Positions 1 through 6,806 are shown, counted from the stretch's first letter. The stretch: 19,530 nt of DNA from Candidatus Methanoperedens sp. (GCA_026552835.1 JAPMTY010000114.1:1-19530), one strand, 5' to 3'. The notes: generated by a model from the sequence alone, not told the origin. Numbers and translations: made by a program.

Positions 1-30
1 ACGATTAATTATTATAATGATTAACCATGA

Positions 31-45
31 TAAACTATAAGTACT
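31..45 (+). promoter_or_regulatory. Archaeal promoter (BRE/TATA) of the DUF22 operon
   Basis: The sequence TAAACTATAAGTA has a purine-rich BRE-like start followed by a TATA-like box centred near position 39. Transcription would start about 25 bases later, near 63-65, just before the GGTGA ribosome site at 66-70 and the ATG at 78. A 17/19 match to this promoter recurs at 6708-6726, where there is no gene start. Confidence 0.55.
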
Positions 46-77
46 ATTGAAAATATTACTAACAAGGTGAAACCATT

Positions 78-494
78 ATGAGTGAAATCGTAAACGTGGT
101 TTCCCGTGACAACGGGAAGGTAAACAGAAGAAAAGTGAAGGCATCGCCATATGAATTTACCATAGCTACAAGAGCAAAGTGGGAGATGGTAATCGCGGAT
201 GAGGATGTTACAATCGGAGCGGGGAAACTTGAGCGTGTGAAGGTAAAGGACATCAAGGTACAGAAAGATATGCTTGCAATGCCCTGCGCTTTCAGCCACC
301 ATCCAATTGTTTCGGTAATCAAGGTCGGGGCAAGAGAAGGACCGGCTCCTGTGGAAACAGACAGAACCATCAATGTGGCTTATGTCATGGGGCAGGAATC
401 GGGCGAGATCAAAAAGGGAGACCTGCTGTCCGTCCTCAACCTGTATCCCATAATGTTTACGCGTGAGGCTACCAAACCAGTGCTTGTGGGGTGA
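78..494 (+). CDS. DUF22 domain protein
   Basis: A 138-residue protein that I recognise as a member of the archaeal DUF22 family. No biochemical function is known to me. It spans one compact domain with no signal peptide or membrane segment. Recognisable stretches are HxYEF-like 'SPYEFTIATRAKWEMVIADED' spread over residues 22-43, the 'PCAFSHHPIVSVIKVG' region near residues 69-84, and a C-terminal 'EIKKGDLLSVLNLYP' segment near 111-125. The ATG at 78 is supported by a GGTGA Shine-Dalgarno site at 66-70 and an upstream TATA box. Its stop codon sits inside the ribosome site of the next gene, so the two genes are probably co-transcribed and translationally coupled, which suggests that they work together. 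Confidence is good for the family and nil for the function. Confidence 0.75.
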   Translation: MSEIVNVVSRDNGKVNRRKVKASPYEFTIATRAKWEMVIADEDVTIGAGKLERVKVKDIKVQKDMLAMPCAFSHHPIVSVIKVGAREGPAPVETDRTINVAYVMGQESGEIKKGDLLSVLNLYPIMFTREATKPVLVG

Positions 495-499
495 GAATA

Positions 500-1003
500 A
501 TGGAAACCTGCAAAATATGCAATGGCGTGCAGGACTCAAAAAACTACAAGGGCTACAATATATGCACGGAATGCTCAGACCTGATGGAAGACCTTATGAG
601 TGAATATTTCCTGAGAACTCTGCGGGAAGGCTCGAATACAAAAACTGGGTACCAGAAATATCTTGAGCACGGGAAAGAGTATATCAGCGACTACCAGAGG
701 ATACGAAAAAACAGCAAGCGCCACATCAAGCACATGGAAGAGCATGTGCATGATGAATTGCAGAAAGGAGCAGAGGGCGGGAAGCAGAGGTATCTTGAAA
801 GACTGGGCAAGACTATCAACTGGCTTGAGAAGTGTCCAGAGTTCTATAACTACTATTTCAAGGAGTATTATGTCTGCCCCAACTGCGGAGCATCTATATT
901 TGACAACTATGATAAGCAGGAAGTAGGGGACTGGCTCATGATAACCTGCGAGAAGTGCGATACTGTTATCAAGAAGTATTTCTCGCCGAAGTTTGTGAGT
1001 TAG
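500..1003 (+). CDS. Double zinc-ribbon protein of unknown function
   Basis: A 167-residue protein that I do not recognise beyond its metal sites. It has two pairs of CxxC knuckles: C4/C7 with C22/C25 at the N-terminus, and C126/C129 with C150/C153 at the C-terminus. Each pair would bind one zinc ion. The roughly 100 residues between them are charged, helical and rich in Lys, Glu, Tyr and His, and could form a coiled or helical spacer. I chose the ATG at 500 because GGTGAG at 490-495 lies 4 bases upstream. A GTG at 491 in the same frame would overlap that site and add three residues. The gene follows the DUF22 gene within 6 bases and probably shares its promoter at 31-45. A nucleic-acid-binding or scaffolding role is only a guess from the zinc ribbons. 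Confidence 0.7.
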   Translation: METCKICNGVQDSKNYKGYNICTECSDLMEDLMSEYFLRTLREGSNTKTGYQKYLEHGKEYISDYQRIRKNSKRHIKHMEEHVHDELQKGAEGGKQRYLERLGKTINWLEKCPEFYNYYFKEYYVCPNCGASIFDNYDKQEVGDWLMITCEKCDTVIKKYFSPKFVS

Positions 1004-1005
1004 TC

Positions 1006-1032
1006 GTTTTATTTTTTACTTTTTTGATTTTG
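1006..1032 (+). terminator. Poly-T archaeal terminator after the zinc-ribbon gene
   Basis: Just after the stop codon come runs of T (TTTTATTTTTT, then CTTTTTTG, then TTTTG). Archaeal RNA polymerase terminates intrinsically at such T tracts without needing a hairpin. No hairpin is evident here. The following 180 bases are very AT-rich and non-coding. Confidence 0.5.
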
Positions 1033-1151
1033 CAGACTGTCATAACTGCAATAAATTTATAAACAAATCTTTTAATTCACTTCTGTTTTTACTATATTTA
1101 CAAACTACTGATCTACTGAAAGTACAAAAAGTAAAAAATATTAATATTTTC

Positions 1152-1168
1152 GATAAGTTTTAATATCC
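1152..1168 (+). promoter_or_regulatory. Possible promoter of the TIR-like gene
   Basis: GATAAGTTTTAATATCC resembles a BRE plus TATA box centred near 1162. It would place the transcript start near 1188, about 24 bases before the ATG at 1212. The region 1033-1190 is AT-rich and has other TATA-like strings (for example CTATAAT at 1169-1175), so the exact box is uncertain. Two purine-rich ribosome sites, GGAGG at 1196-1200 and AGAGG at 1202-1206, precede the ATG. Confidence 0.35.
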
Positions 1169-1211
1169 TATAATCTATTAACTACCACTGGAAGAGGAGG
1201 AAGAGGATAAA

Positions 1212-2339
1212 ATGAACAATTTGGAGAAAAATCAAAAATTGGAGAAAGGTCGACTGAGTCAAACAGATGTGCCTGCTTATTCACTCGAACAGGCGCTTCG
1301 TGTAGCAAAAGCAATAGTGGACAATTATGCATCTGCTCCGACAACACCACTGAATGTTGCAAAAGCAATGAACATGTCTCCAACTTCTGGTCCATTTCGA
1401 ATGATTACTGGTGCCGCGATAGCTTATGGATTAACAAATGGAGGATATAATGCAAAGGTAATTGCTCTTGAAAGTTTGGGGAAGAGAATATTTGAACCAA
1501 CTGAGGAAAATGATGACGTTATTGCTAAGAAAGAAGCCTTTTTACATCCTCGCATCATAAATGAGTTTTTGACAAAGTATAATGGAAAGAGGCTCCCAAG
1601 AGAGGATATTGCTAAAAATGTTTTGAAAGAAATGGGTGTTCCAAAAGATAGATTAGATAGTACCTTCAAACTGATTATGGAAGGCGCAAATAGTTTAGGC
1701 CTGATTACGAAGATAAAAGAAGAACCATACGTAGATTTGTCGGCAATACCCATAACAACCAAGGATGTCGAGCCTATAGATACTAAACTCGATGCCCCTC
1801 CTATCAACGGTCCGGCTGAGGAAGCGCGTAAACCGGATATGAAGGAACTAGAACTGGCGAAATTTGATAGTTCTCGTAAAAAACGCGTATTTCTTACACA
1901 TGGAAAGAATACAGAGTTTTTGGAACCAATTAAAAAATTATTAAAGTTTGGTGAATTGGATCCGGTAGTTTCTACTGAAAAGCAAACCGTTTCACAACCG
2001 GTTCCTGATAAAGTGTTAAATGATATGCGTGATTGTGGTGCAGCAATCATTCATGTCAATGCAGAGGAGGAATTGCTTGATAAGAAAGGAACCATTCATG
2101 CGATTATTAATCCAAATGTGTTAATTGAAATAGGCGCCGCTATGGCCTTATATGGCCGTCGTTTTATCCTTCTGGTAAAGGAAGGTGTTAACCTTCCATC
2201 AAATCTACAAGGCTTATATGAAGTTCGGTATACTGGAGACGCTTTAGATGTCAATGATACTATCAAGTTACTCGAAGCTATTAATAACATGAAGCAACAA
2301 TTGCTTCCAGAAGAGAATAGTTCGATAGCATCCCAATGA
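1212..2339 (+). CDS. Winged-helix/TIR-like nucleotide-binding protein (probable NADase-type effector)
   Basis: A 375-residue two-part protein. Residues 24-175 form a helical region with two winged-helix-like units ('SAPTTPLNVAKAMNMSPTSG' near 41-60 and 'GKRLPREDIAKNVLKEMGVP' near 125-144). Residues 176-220 are a proline- and charge-rich linker. Residues 222-365 match the predicted nucleotide-binding TIR-like domain (COG4271/PF10137 type): 'KKRVFLTHGKN' at 223-233, and the signature 'NPNVLIEIGAAMALYG' whose Glu306 lies where characterised TIR NADases of the CAP12/Pycsar type have their catalytic glutamate. By family knowledge it would bind or hydrolyse NAD+; activity is inferred. The gene stands alone, with no cyclase, STING or Pycsar partner beside it. 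It is AT-richer than its neighbours: a hand count gives 21 G+C of 60 at 1441-1500 against 33 of 60 at 2521-2580 in the flavodoxin gene. This suggests transfer and a defence role. Confidence 0.75.
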   Translation: MNNLEKNQKLEKGRLSQTDVPAYSLEQALRVAKAIVDNYASAPTTPLNVAKAMNMSPTSGPFRMITGAAIAYGLTNGGYNAKVIALESLGKRIFEPTEENDDVIAKKEAFLHPRIINEFLTKYNGKRLPREDIAKNVLKEMGVPKDRLDSTFKLIMEGANSLGLITKIKEEPYVDLSAIPITTKDVEPIDTKLDAPPINGPAEEARKPDMKELELAKFDSSRKKRVFLTHGKNTEFLEPIKKLLKFGELDPVVSTEKQTVSQPVPDKVLNDMRDCGAAIIHVNAEEELLDKKGTIHAIINPNVLIEIGAAMALYGRRFILLVKEGVNLPSNLQGLYEVRYTGDALDVNDTIKLLEAINNMKQQLLPEENSSIASQ

Positions 2340-2409
2340 AAAGCGCGTTCCTCGCTTCCGACCTTCTTTCCGAGCCCCGATAGTGGCGGTGATGGGATAA
2401 GGCCTATCG

Positions 2410-2421
2410 AAATCTTTATCG
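2410..2421 (+). promoter_or_regulatory. TATA-like box for a leaderless flavodoxin mRNA
   Basis: AATCTTTATCG, centred near 2417, lies about 28 bases before the ATG at 2445. No Shine-Dalgarno site is visible in front of that ATG. The spacing fits transcription starting at or next to the start codon, giving a leaderless mRNA. The truA gene has the same arrangement with a similar box. Confidence 0.4.
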
Positions 2422-2444
2422 ATTTTCAAATATAACAATACCTT

Positions 2445-2921
2445 ATGGCAAAAATCCTTATAGTCTATTATTCAAGAGCAGGCAACACCGAAAAGCTCGC
2501 AAAGGCGGTCGCCGAAGGCGTGCGCGAAGGCGGGGGAAACCCGACTCTTAACACGGTGGATGAAGTCGATATGAACGAACTTCCCGAATACGACGGCATC
2601 ATAGCAGGCTCCCCGGTCTATTTCGGGATGATGGCAGCAGAGCTTAAAAAATTCTTTGACGAATCCATAATGGTGAGGAAAAAGATGGTCAATAAAGTGG
2701 GTGCAGCCTTTGTCACGGGTGCGCACAGGACTGGCGGCAAGGAAACCACGCTCATCTCCATACTCCAGGCAATGCTTATAGAAGGGCTGGTAGTGGTTGG
2801 CGACCCATTAGAGACAGGCGGGCACTATGGCGCTGCTGGCTCGGACGATGTCGGATTAAAAGAGGGGCGCGCGCTTGGAAAAAGAGTAGCGGAACTTGCC
2901 GAGCTGATTCATCGCAAATGA
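2445..2921 (+). CDS. WrbA-like flavodoxin / NAD(P)H:quinone oxidoreductase family protein
   Basis: A 158-residue flavodoxin-fold protein that should bind FMN and carry electrons or reduce quinones in the cytoplasm. The phosphate-binding loop is 'SRAGNT' at residues 10-15, right after the first beta strand. 'GSPVYFGMMAAELKKFFD' at 55-72 and 'TGAHRTGGKETT' at 91-102 are WrbA-type loops around the isoalloxazine ring, and 'GGHYGAAGSDD' at 125-135 is the third flavin loop. It is shorter than classical WrbA (about 190-200 residues), so the exact acceptor cannot be named. The start ATG has no ribosome site and probably gives a leaderless transcript. The stop overlaps the ATG of the hydrolase gene in the form ATGA, so the two products are co-expressed. 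A general flavodoxin is the alternative reading. Confidence 0.8.
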   Translation: MAKILIVYYSRAGNTEKLAKAVAEGVREGGGNPTLNTVDEVDMNELPEYDGIIAGSPVYFGMMAAELKKFFDESIMVRKKMVNKVGAAFVTGAHRTGGKETTLISILQAMLIEGLVVVGDPLETGGHYGAAGSDDVGLKEGRALGKRVAELAELIHRK

Positions 2922-3862
2922 ACTCAAAGAAGAACAAACAAAGAATAAGCTCAAAAAAAGTAAAAGAGCAGCCATCAGGTAAATCAAGAACCATCGCCAT
3001 CATACTCGGTATTTTTATCATTCTGGCCATTGTTTATTTTCTAATCCCGCAGGGAGGCCAGGAATGGAAAGTGGATAAAGACGGTGTTCTCTCCTATCCT
3101 GAAAACAGGGGAAAAGTTGATGTCACAGTGCTTAATATCACAAAGGGAAGCAACTATTCTCTTGAAACCATTTCTTTCCAGAGCAAGGACTATACCGTAG
3201 AAGGACTCCTTCGCATCCCGACTTTGAACAAAAAAGTGCCTGCGGTTGTTCTTCTTCCCGGCGCCACAGTCCCGAAGGAAGGAACGCAGGGGCTGGCTGA
3301 GATTTTATCAGACATGGGATATGCAAGCCTTGGCATCGAGCAGCGCAACCGCGGAGGCGTGAACATGGAATATGATTATAGCTTATTCGTGGATGGCAAG
3401 GAACCGGTAGAGCATAAGATGGTGTTCGATGCCTTGCGTTCAGTGGATGTTTTGAGGCAGGATTCAAGGATTGACGCACAAAAGATCGCTATTATCGGGG
3501 AAAGCAATGGCGGGCGCTTCGCAATCATAACGGCGGCGCTTGACCCTGATATCAAAGGAGTTATAGGCATCAGTACAAGCGGTTATGATACAGAGTCGCA
3601 GCTCGTCAATGTCCGGAATGAAACGATTATCAGGTTTTATCGCTCCATAGACCCCGATACATATCTTGGTTTTATTCCTCCCCGCAGATTCGTGATGATG
3701 CATTCTGTAAATGACAATATAATCCCGATAAATCTGGCCGAGAACACTTTTAAAAAAGCAAAAGAGCCGAAACAGTTCTATACGGTAACAACAGGAACTC
3801 ACGGATTCAGCGAGGGCATGAGGGCGCCGCTTGAGAACGAAATAAGGCAGATGCTTGGATAA
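2918..3862 (+). CDS. Membrane-anchored alpha/beta hydrolase
   Basis: A 314-residue protein with a Lys/Arg-rich N-terminus, one hydrophobic segment at residues 25-43 and a hydrolase domain after it, so the catalytic part probably lies outside the membrane as an anchored exoenzyme. The alpha/beta-hydrolase triad can be read directly: nucleophile Ser196 in GESNG (residues 194-198), Asp266 in 'HSVNDNIIP', and His295 in 'TGTHGFSEG'. The strand 'PAVVLLPGATVPK' at 108-120 carries the oxyanion region. The family (dienelactone-hydrolase/acyl-peptidase-like) includes esterases and peptidases, and the substrate cannot be predicted. The start ATG overlaps the flavodoxin stop by 4 bases (ATGA), so translation is coupled. 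The next gene starts only about 65 bases downstream but has its own likely promoter. Confidence 0.8.
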   Translation: MNSKKNKQRISSKKVKEQPSGKSRTIAIILGIFIILAIVYFLIPQGGQEWKVDKDGVLSYPENRGKVDVTVLNITKGSNYSLETISFQSKDYTVEGLLRIPTLNKKVPAVVLLPGATVPKEGTQGLAEILSDMGYASLGIEQRNRGGVNMEYDYSLFVDGKEPVEHKMVFDALRSVDVLRQDSRIDAQKIAIIGESNGGRFAIITAALDPDIKGVIGISTSGYDTESQLVNVRNETIIRFYRSIDPDTYLGFIPPRRFVMMHSVNDNIIPINLAENTFKKAKEPKQFYTVTTGTHGFSEGMRAPLENEIRQMLG

Positions 3863-3881
3863 TTTTCATTTTACAGACGCA

Positions 3882-3896
3882 AAACATTAAAATAGC
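3882..3896 (+). promoter_or_regulatory. Possible promoter of the aldehyde dehydrogenase/aminotransferase operon
   Basis: AAACATTAAAATAG looks like a BRE/TATA pair centred near 3890, predicting a transcript start near 3915. It is preceded by CAGACGCAAAA, which resembles CAGACGTAAA in front of the orphan TATA box at 6711. The leader would be very short, with the ribosome site at its 5' end. Confidence 0.35.
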
Positions 3897-3916
3897 ATTG
3901 CCTCCAACTTAAATAC

Positions 3917-3924
3917 GGGGTGAG
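3917..3924 (+). promoter_or_regulatory. Shine-Dalgarno site that points to a TTG start
   Basis: GGGGTGAG lies 4 bases before TTG at 3929. Similar GGTGA(G) sites precede the starts at 78, 500, 16015 and the TTG at 19173. It overlaps the alternative GTG at 3920, which therefore has no ribosome site of its own. Confidence 0.5.
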
Positions 3925-3928
3925 TTTT

Positions 3929-5401
3929 TTGCAGGAATACAAGCTTTTCATAAACGGAGAATGGGTTGCATCAAGCGATGGAGAGACATTCGATGACCTA
4001 AATCCGGCAACACTTGAGTTAATCGGCAAAATCCACAAAGCATCTGATGAGGATGTAAAAAACGCCGTGGACAGCGCAGAAAATGCTTTCGATTCATGGA
4101 GCAGCACACCGGCTCCGCAGCGCGCTAAGATACTTTTCCGCGCGGCAAGGATGCTTGAGGAGCGAAAAGAAGAGCTTTCTCGCCTCATGACAACCGAAAT
4201 GGGAAAAGTCCTTAAAGAAGCGCGGGGTGATGTCCAGGAAGCCATCGACATAGCGTATTATGCAGCAGGCGAGGGAAGGCGTCTTTTCGGAGAAACCACG
4301 CCCTCGGAACTCCCGGATAAATTCGCAATGACGGTGCGCCGGCCGATAGGCGTGGTTGGTCTCATCACACCATGGAATTTCCCGCTCGCTATCCCTGCAT
4401 GGAAGATGATGCCTGCCCTCATATCGGGGAACACACTGGTGCTGAAACCTGCAAGCGACACACCGATTATGGCAATTGAACTGGTCAAGATACTCACTGA
4501 AGCAGGGCTTCCAAAAGGGGTTTTGAACCTTGTTACGGGTGGAGGGGATACCGTGGGCAGCGCGATTATTCATAATAAGAAAATCCGTGCTGTTTCATTC
4601 ACAGGCTCGCTTGAGACTGGAAAATGGATACTGGGCGAAGCAGCAAAGGAGATGAAACGGGTATCGCTTGAACTTGGGGGAAAGAACCCAATTATAATCA
4701 TGGATGACGCAGACCTCAATCTTGCAATCGACGGTATAGTCTGGGGCGCATTCGGAACGACGGGGCAGAGATGCACAGCCGCAAGCCGCGTCATAGCCCA
4801 TGAAAAAATACTTCCGGTACTTTTAAAAAAGCTCATCGAAAGAACAAAGAAGCTAAGGCTTGGAAACGGCCTTCTGGAGAATACCGATGTCGGGCCTGTC
4901 ATAAATAATTCACAGCTTCAAAAGATTGCAAAATATGCTGATATCGGAAAAAATGAAGGCGCAAAACTGGCTTTTGGCGGGAGGATTGCCCATCCTCTGC
5001 CAGGTTACTTTTTTGAGCCGACCATATTTACAGATGTTGCCCCGGATATGCGCATAGCACGGGAAGAGATATTCGGCCCGGTCGTTTCCTTGCTCAGTAC
5101 CTCCGGCCTTGAAGATGCGATACGGATAGCAAACTCTGTGGAATATGGCCTATCGTCTTCGATTTATACAGGGAACATAAAAAACGCCTTTAAAGCCATC
5201 GAGAAAATCGACGCCGGCATCACGTACATCAATGCATCCACCATAGGCGCGGAAATCCACCTGCCGTTTGGCGGCGTGAAATCAACAGGGAACGGAACGC
5301 GTGAGGCCGGGACTACGGCGATAGAGGAATTCACTGAATTAAAAACTGTTTATATCGATTACAGCGGAAAACTCCAGAAAGCGCAGATAGATATCGAATA
5401 G
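3929..5401 (+). CDS. NAD(P)+-dependent aldehyde (semialdehyde) dehydrogenase
   Basis: A 490-residue protein of the classical ALDH superfamily at normal length. It oxidises an aldehyde to a carboxylate with NAD(P)+. Catalytic residues are all present: Asn150 in 'PWNFPLAIPAWK', Lys173 in 'LKPASD', Glu248 in 'LELGGKNP', Cys282 in 'GQRCTAASR', and Glu380 in 'EEIFGP'. The C-terminus ('AEIHLPFGGVKSTGNG', residues 441-456) recalls succinate- and alpha-ketoglutarate-semialdehyde dehydrogenases. The next gene, 12 bases downstream, is an omega-aminotransferase, so the substrate is probably the semialdehyde that enzyme makes, such as succinate semialdehyde from GABA. This pairing is an inference. I prefer TTG at 3929 because of the ribosome site at 3917-3924; a GTG at 3920 would add three residues. 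It should be a soluble homotetramer or dimer. Confidence 0.88.
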   Translation: MQEYKLFINGEWVASSDGETFDDLNPATLELIGKIHKASDEDVKNAVDSAENAFDSWSSTPAPQRAKILFRAARMLEERKEELSRLMTTEMGKVLKEARGDVQEAIDIAYYAAGEGRRLFGETTPSELPDKFAMTVRRPIGVVGLITPWNFPLAIPAWKMMPALISGNTLVLKPASDTPIMAIELVKILTEAGLPKGVLNLVTGGGDTVGSAIIHNKKIRAVSFTGSLETGKWILGEAAKEMKRVSLELGGKNPIIIMDDADLNLAIDGIVWGAFGTTGQRCTAASRVIAHEKILPVLLKKLIERTKKLRLGNGLLENTDVGPVINNSQLQKIAKYADIGKNEGAKLAFGGRIAHPLPGYFFEPTIFTDVAPDMRIAREEIFGPVVSLLSTSGLEDAIRIANSVEYGLSSSIYTGNIKNAFKAIEKIDAGITYINASTIGAEIHLPFGGVKSTGNGTREAGTTAIEEFTELKTVYIDYSGKLQKAQIDIE

Positions 5402-5413
5402 GGGAAACTAAAT

Positions 5414-6694
5414 ATGAAAAAAAATACAACAAAATCAAGGGAAATCATAAAGCGCGATAATAAAGTTATGTCGCCGTCCCTCACGCGATCGTATGACCTT
5501 GTGGTTGACAGCGCCGAGGGTTCGACAATATTCGATGTTGACGGCAGGAGCTACATAGATTTTGCGTCAAGTGTGGCGGTCATGAATATCGGATATAACT
5601 GCAAGAAAGTAAAGCAGGCTGTGTGCGCCCAGATGGAAAAAATGGTGCACTGCGGATTTTCGGATTTTTATGCCGAAATCCCTGTTAAACTGTCAGAGAA
5701 ACTTTGCGAAATGACAGGATACGAAAAGGTATTTCTTTCAAATTCAGGGACGGAAGCGGTCGAGGCTGCAATGAAACTTGCATTCTGGTACACGAAAAAG
5801 AATTCGATGGTGGCTTTCTATCGCGCTTTCCACGGAAGGACGCTGGGCGCACTCTCCTTGACAGGTTCAAAAATAAAGCATAAGGAGCACTTCCCGTCGT
5901 TCCGTGTCGTGCATTCACATTACGCATACTGCTACCGTTGCCCTCTTAACCTTGAATACCCGGATTGCGGCATCTCTTGCGCCAAAGAAATTGAGAGGAC
6001 TATTTTCAAGAGGGAACTCTCGCCAAAGGATACGGCCGCCATAGTAGTGGAACCCATACAGGGCGAGGGGGGTTTCATCGTCCCGCCGCCTGAATTCCAT
6101 AAGGAGATACGAAGGATATGCGATGAGAATGACGTTCTCCTGATCGCTGATGAAATCCAGAGCGGCGGTTTCCGCACGGGTAAATTCATGGCGATGGAGA
6201 ATTTCGACGTGAGGGCGGATATAGTGTGCATGTCAAAATCCATAGGCGGCGGCATACCGCTTGGAGCCACGCTTTCCAGCAGCGCGATTATGAGCTGGCC
6301 GCCGGGAACCCATGCAAATACCTTCGGCGGAAACCTGCTTGCGGCTGCCGGGGGGTTTGCCACGCTTGAATTCATGGAGAGCGCCAAACTCGGGGAAAAA
6401 GCAACCGAAAAAGGGAATTATCTCCTCAAGCGCTTAAATGAGCTTAAAGACAAATATCCGATAATCGGCGATGTGCGCGGCATCGGTCTTATGATAGGTA
6501 TCGAGCTTGTTGAAGAAAACAAAGCTCCTGCGGCGCAAAAGCGTGAAACCATAGTAAAAAAAGCGCTTGACGGCGGATTGATACTGCTTCCTGCAGGCGA
6601 TTCAGTAATCAGGTTCGTGCCTCCTTTGATAATCAAGAAAAGTGAGATTGACAAAGGGCTTGAGATATTTGAGGATGCTTTAAAGAACACTTGA
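5414..6694 (+). CDS. Class III PLP aminotransferase (4-aminobutyrate/omega-amino acid type)
   Basis: A 426-residue fold-type I PLP enzyme of the class III aminotransferases (GABA, acetylornithine and omega-amino acid transaminases). Seen in sequence: 'SNSGTEAVEAAMKLA' at 109-123 for PLP phosphate binding, 'FHGRTLGALSLTGS' at 139-152, Asp246 in 'LLIADEIQSG' pairing with the pyridine nitrogen, and Lys275 in 'CMSKSIGGG' forming the Schiff base. Residues 171-190 form a cysteine-rich insert with C173, C176, C185 and C189 (C-x2-C-x8-C-x3-C), which could hold a metal or a disulfide. The gene follows the aldehyde dehydrogenase by 12 bases, with AGGGGA at 5400-5405 as ribosome site, so they form an operon. 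The likely job is transfer of an omega-amino group to 2-oxoglutarate or pyruvate, followed by oxidation of the semialdehyde. GABA is the best guess; beta-alanine, lysine or polyamine breakdown products are alternatives. Confidence 0.85.
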   Translation: MKKNTTKSREIIKRDNKVMSPSLTRSYDLVVDSAEGSTIFDVDGRSYIDFASSVAVMNIGYNCKKVKQAVCAQMEKMVHCGFSDFYAEIPVKLSEKLCEMTGYEKVFLSNSGTEAVEAAMKLAFWYTKKNSMVAFYRAFHGRTLGALSLTGSKIKHKEHFPSFRVVHSHYAYCYRCPLNLEYPDCGISCAKEIERTIFKRELSPKDTAAIVVEPIQGEGGFIVPPPEFHKEIRRICDENDVLLIADEIQSGGFRTGKFMAMENFDVRADIVCMSKSIGGGIPLGATLSSSAIMSWPPGTHANTFGGNLLAAAGGFATLEFMESAKLGEKATEKGNYLLKRLNELKDKYPIIGDVRGIGLMIGIELVEENKAPAAQKRETIVKKALDGGLILLPAGDSVIRFVPPLIIKKSEIDKGLEIFEDALKNT

Positions 6695-6704
6695 TTTACA
6701 CCAG

Positions 6705-6720
6705 ACGTAAACTATAAATA
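6705..6720 (+). promoter_or_regulatory. Orphan BRE/TATA promoter in a convergent gap
   Basis: ACGTAAACTATAAATA is a near-ideal archaeal BRE plus TATA box. It lies 10 bases after the aminotransferase stop and points into the tail of a minus-strand gene, so no protein gene follows it. It matches the promoter at 31-49 at 17 of 19 positions (TAAACTATAAATACTATAG here). Transcription would start near 6740-6745, directly at the hairpin at 6746-6794. Confidence 0.45.
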
Positions 6721-6726
6721 CTATAG

Positions 6727-6742
6727 TTCGTATATATACGAA
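6727..6742. repeat. Perfect 16-bp palindrome between TATA box and predicted transcript start
   Basis: TTCGTATATATACGAA equals its own reverse complement over all 16 bases. It lies between the TATA box at 6711-6720 and the predicted transcript start near 6742. That is where a dimeric repressor would block initiation, so it may be an operator. It could also be a chance product of an AT-rich stretch, but the outer TTCG/CGAA arms make that less likely. Confidence 0.5.
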
Positions 6743-6745
6743 TGT

Positions 6746-6794
6746 TAGTGGGCAGAATTTTTTAATATACCACCATAATCCCCTCTGCCCACTA
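6746..6794 (+). other. Perfect 11-bp inverted repeat, candidate small RNA or terminator hairpin
   Basis: TAGTGGGCAGA (6746-6756) and TCTGCCCACTA (6784-6794) are exact reverse complements, separated by a 27-base AT-rich loop. A transcript from the promoter at 6705-6720 would start next to the first arm. The sequence continues with CCCTCCTTTTATC, a modest T stretch. It could be a short structured RNA, antisense to the 3' end of the G10 methyltransferase mRNA if transcription continues, or a two-way end signal for the converging genes. Which of these it is cannot be decided from sequence. Confidence 0.4.
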
Positions 6795-6806
6795 CCCTCC
6801 TTTTAT

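Noticed and set aside
1424..2050. A 208-codon minus-strand open frame across the TIR-like gene
   Set aside because: It is the shadow of a well-supported plus-strand gene and its translation shows no protein-like motifs.
2341..2357. Small hairpin AAGCG/CGCTT right after the TIR-like gene
   Set aside because: A 5-bp stem with no T tract after it is too weak to call a terminator.
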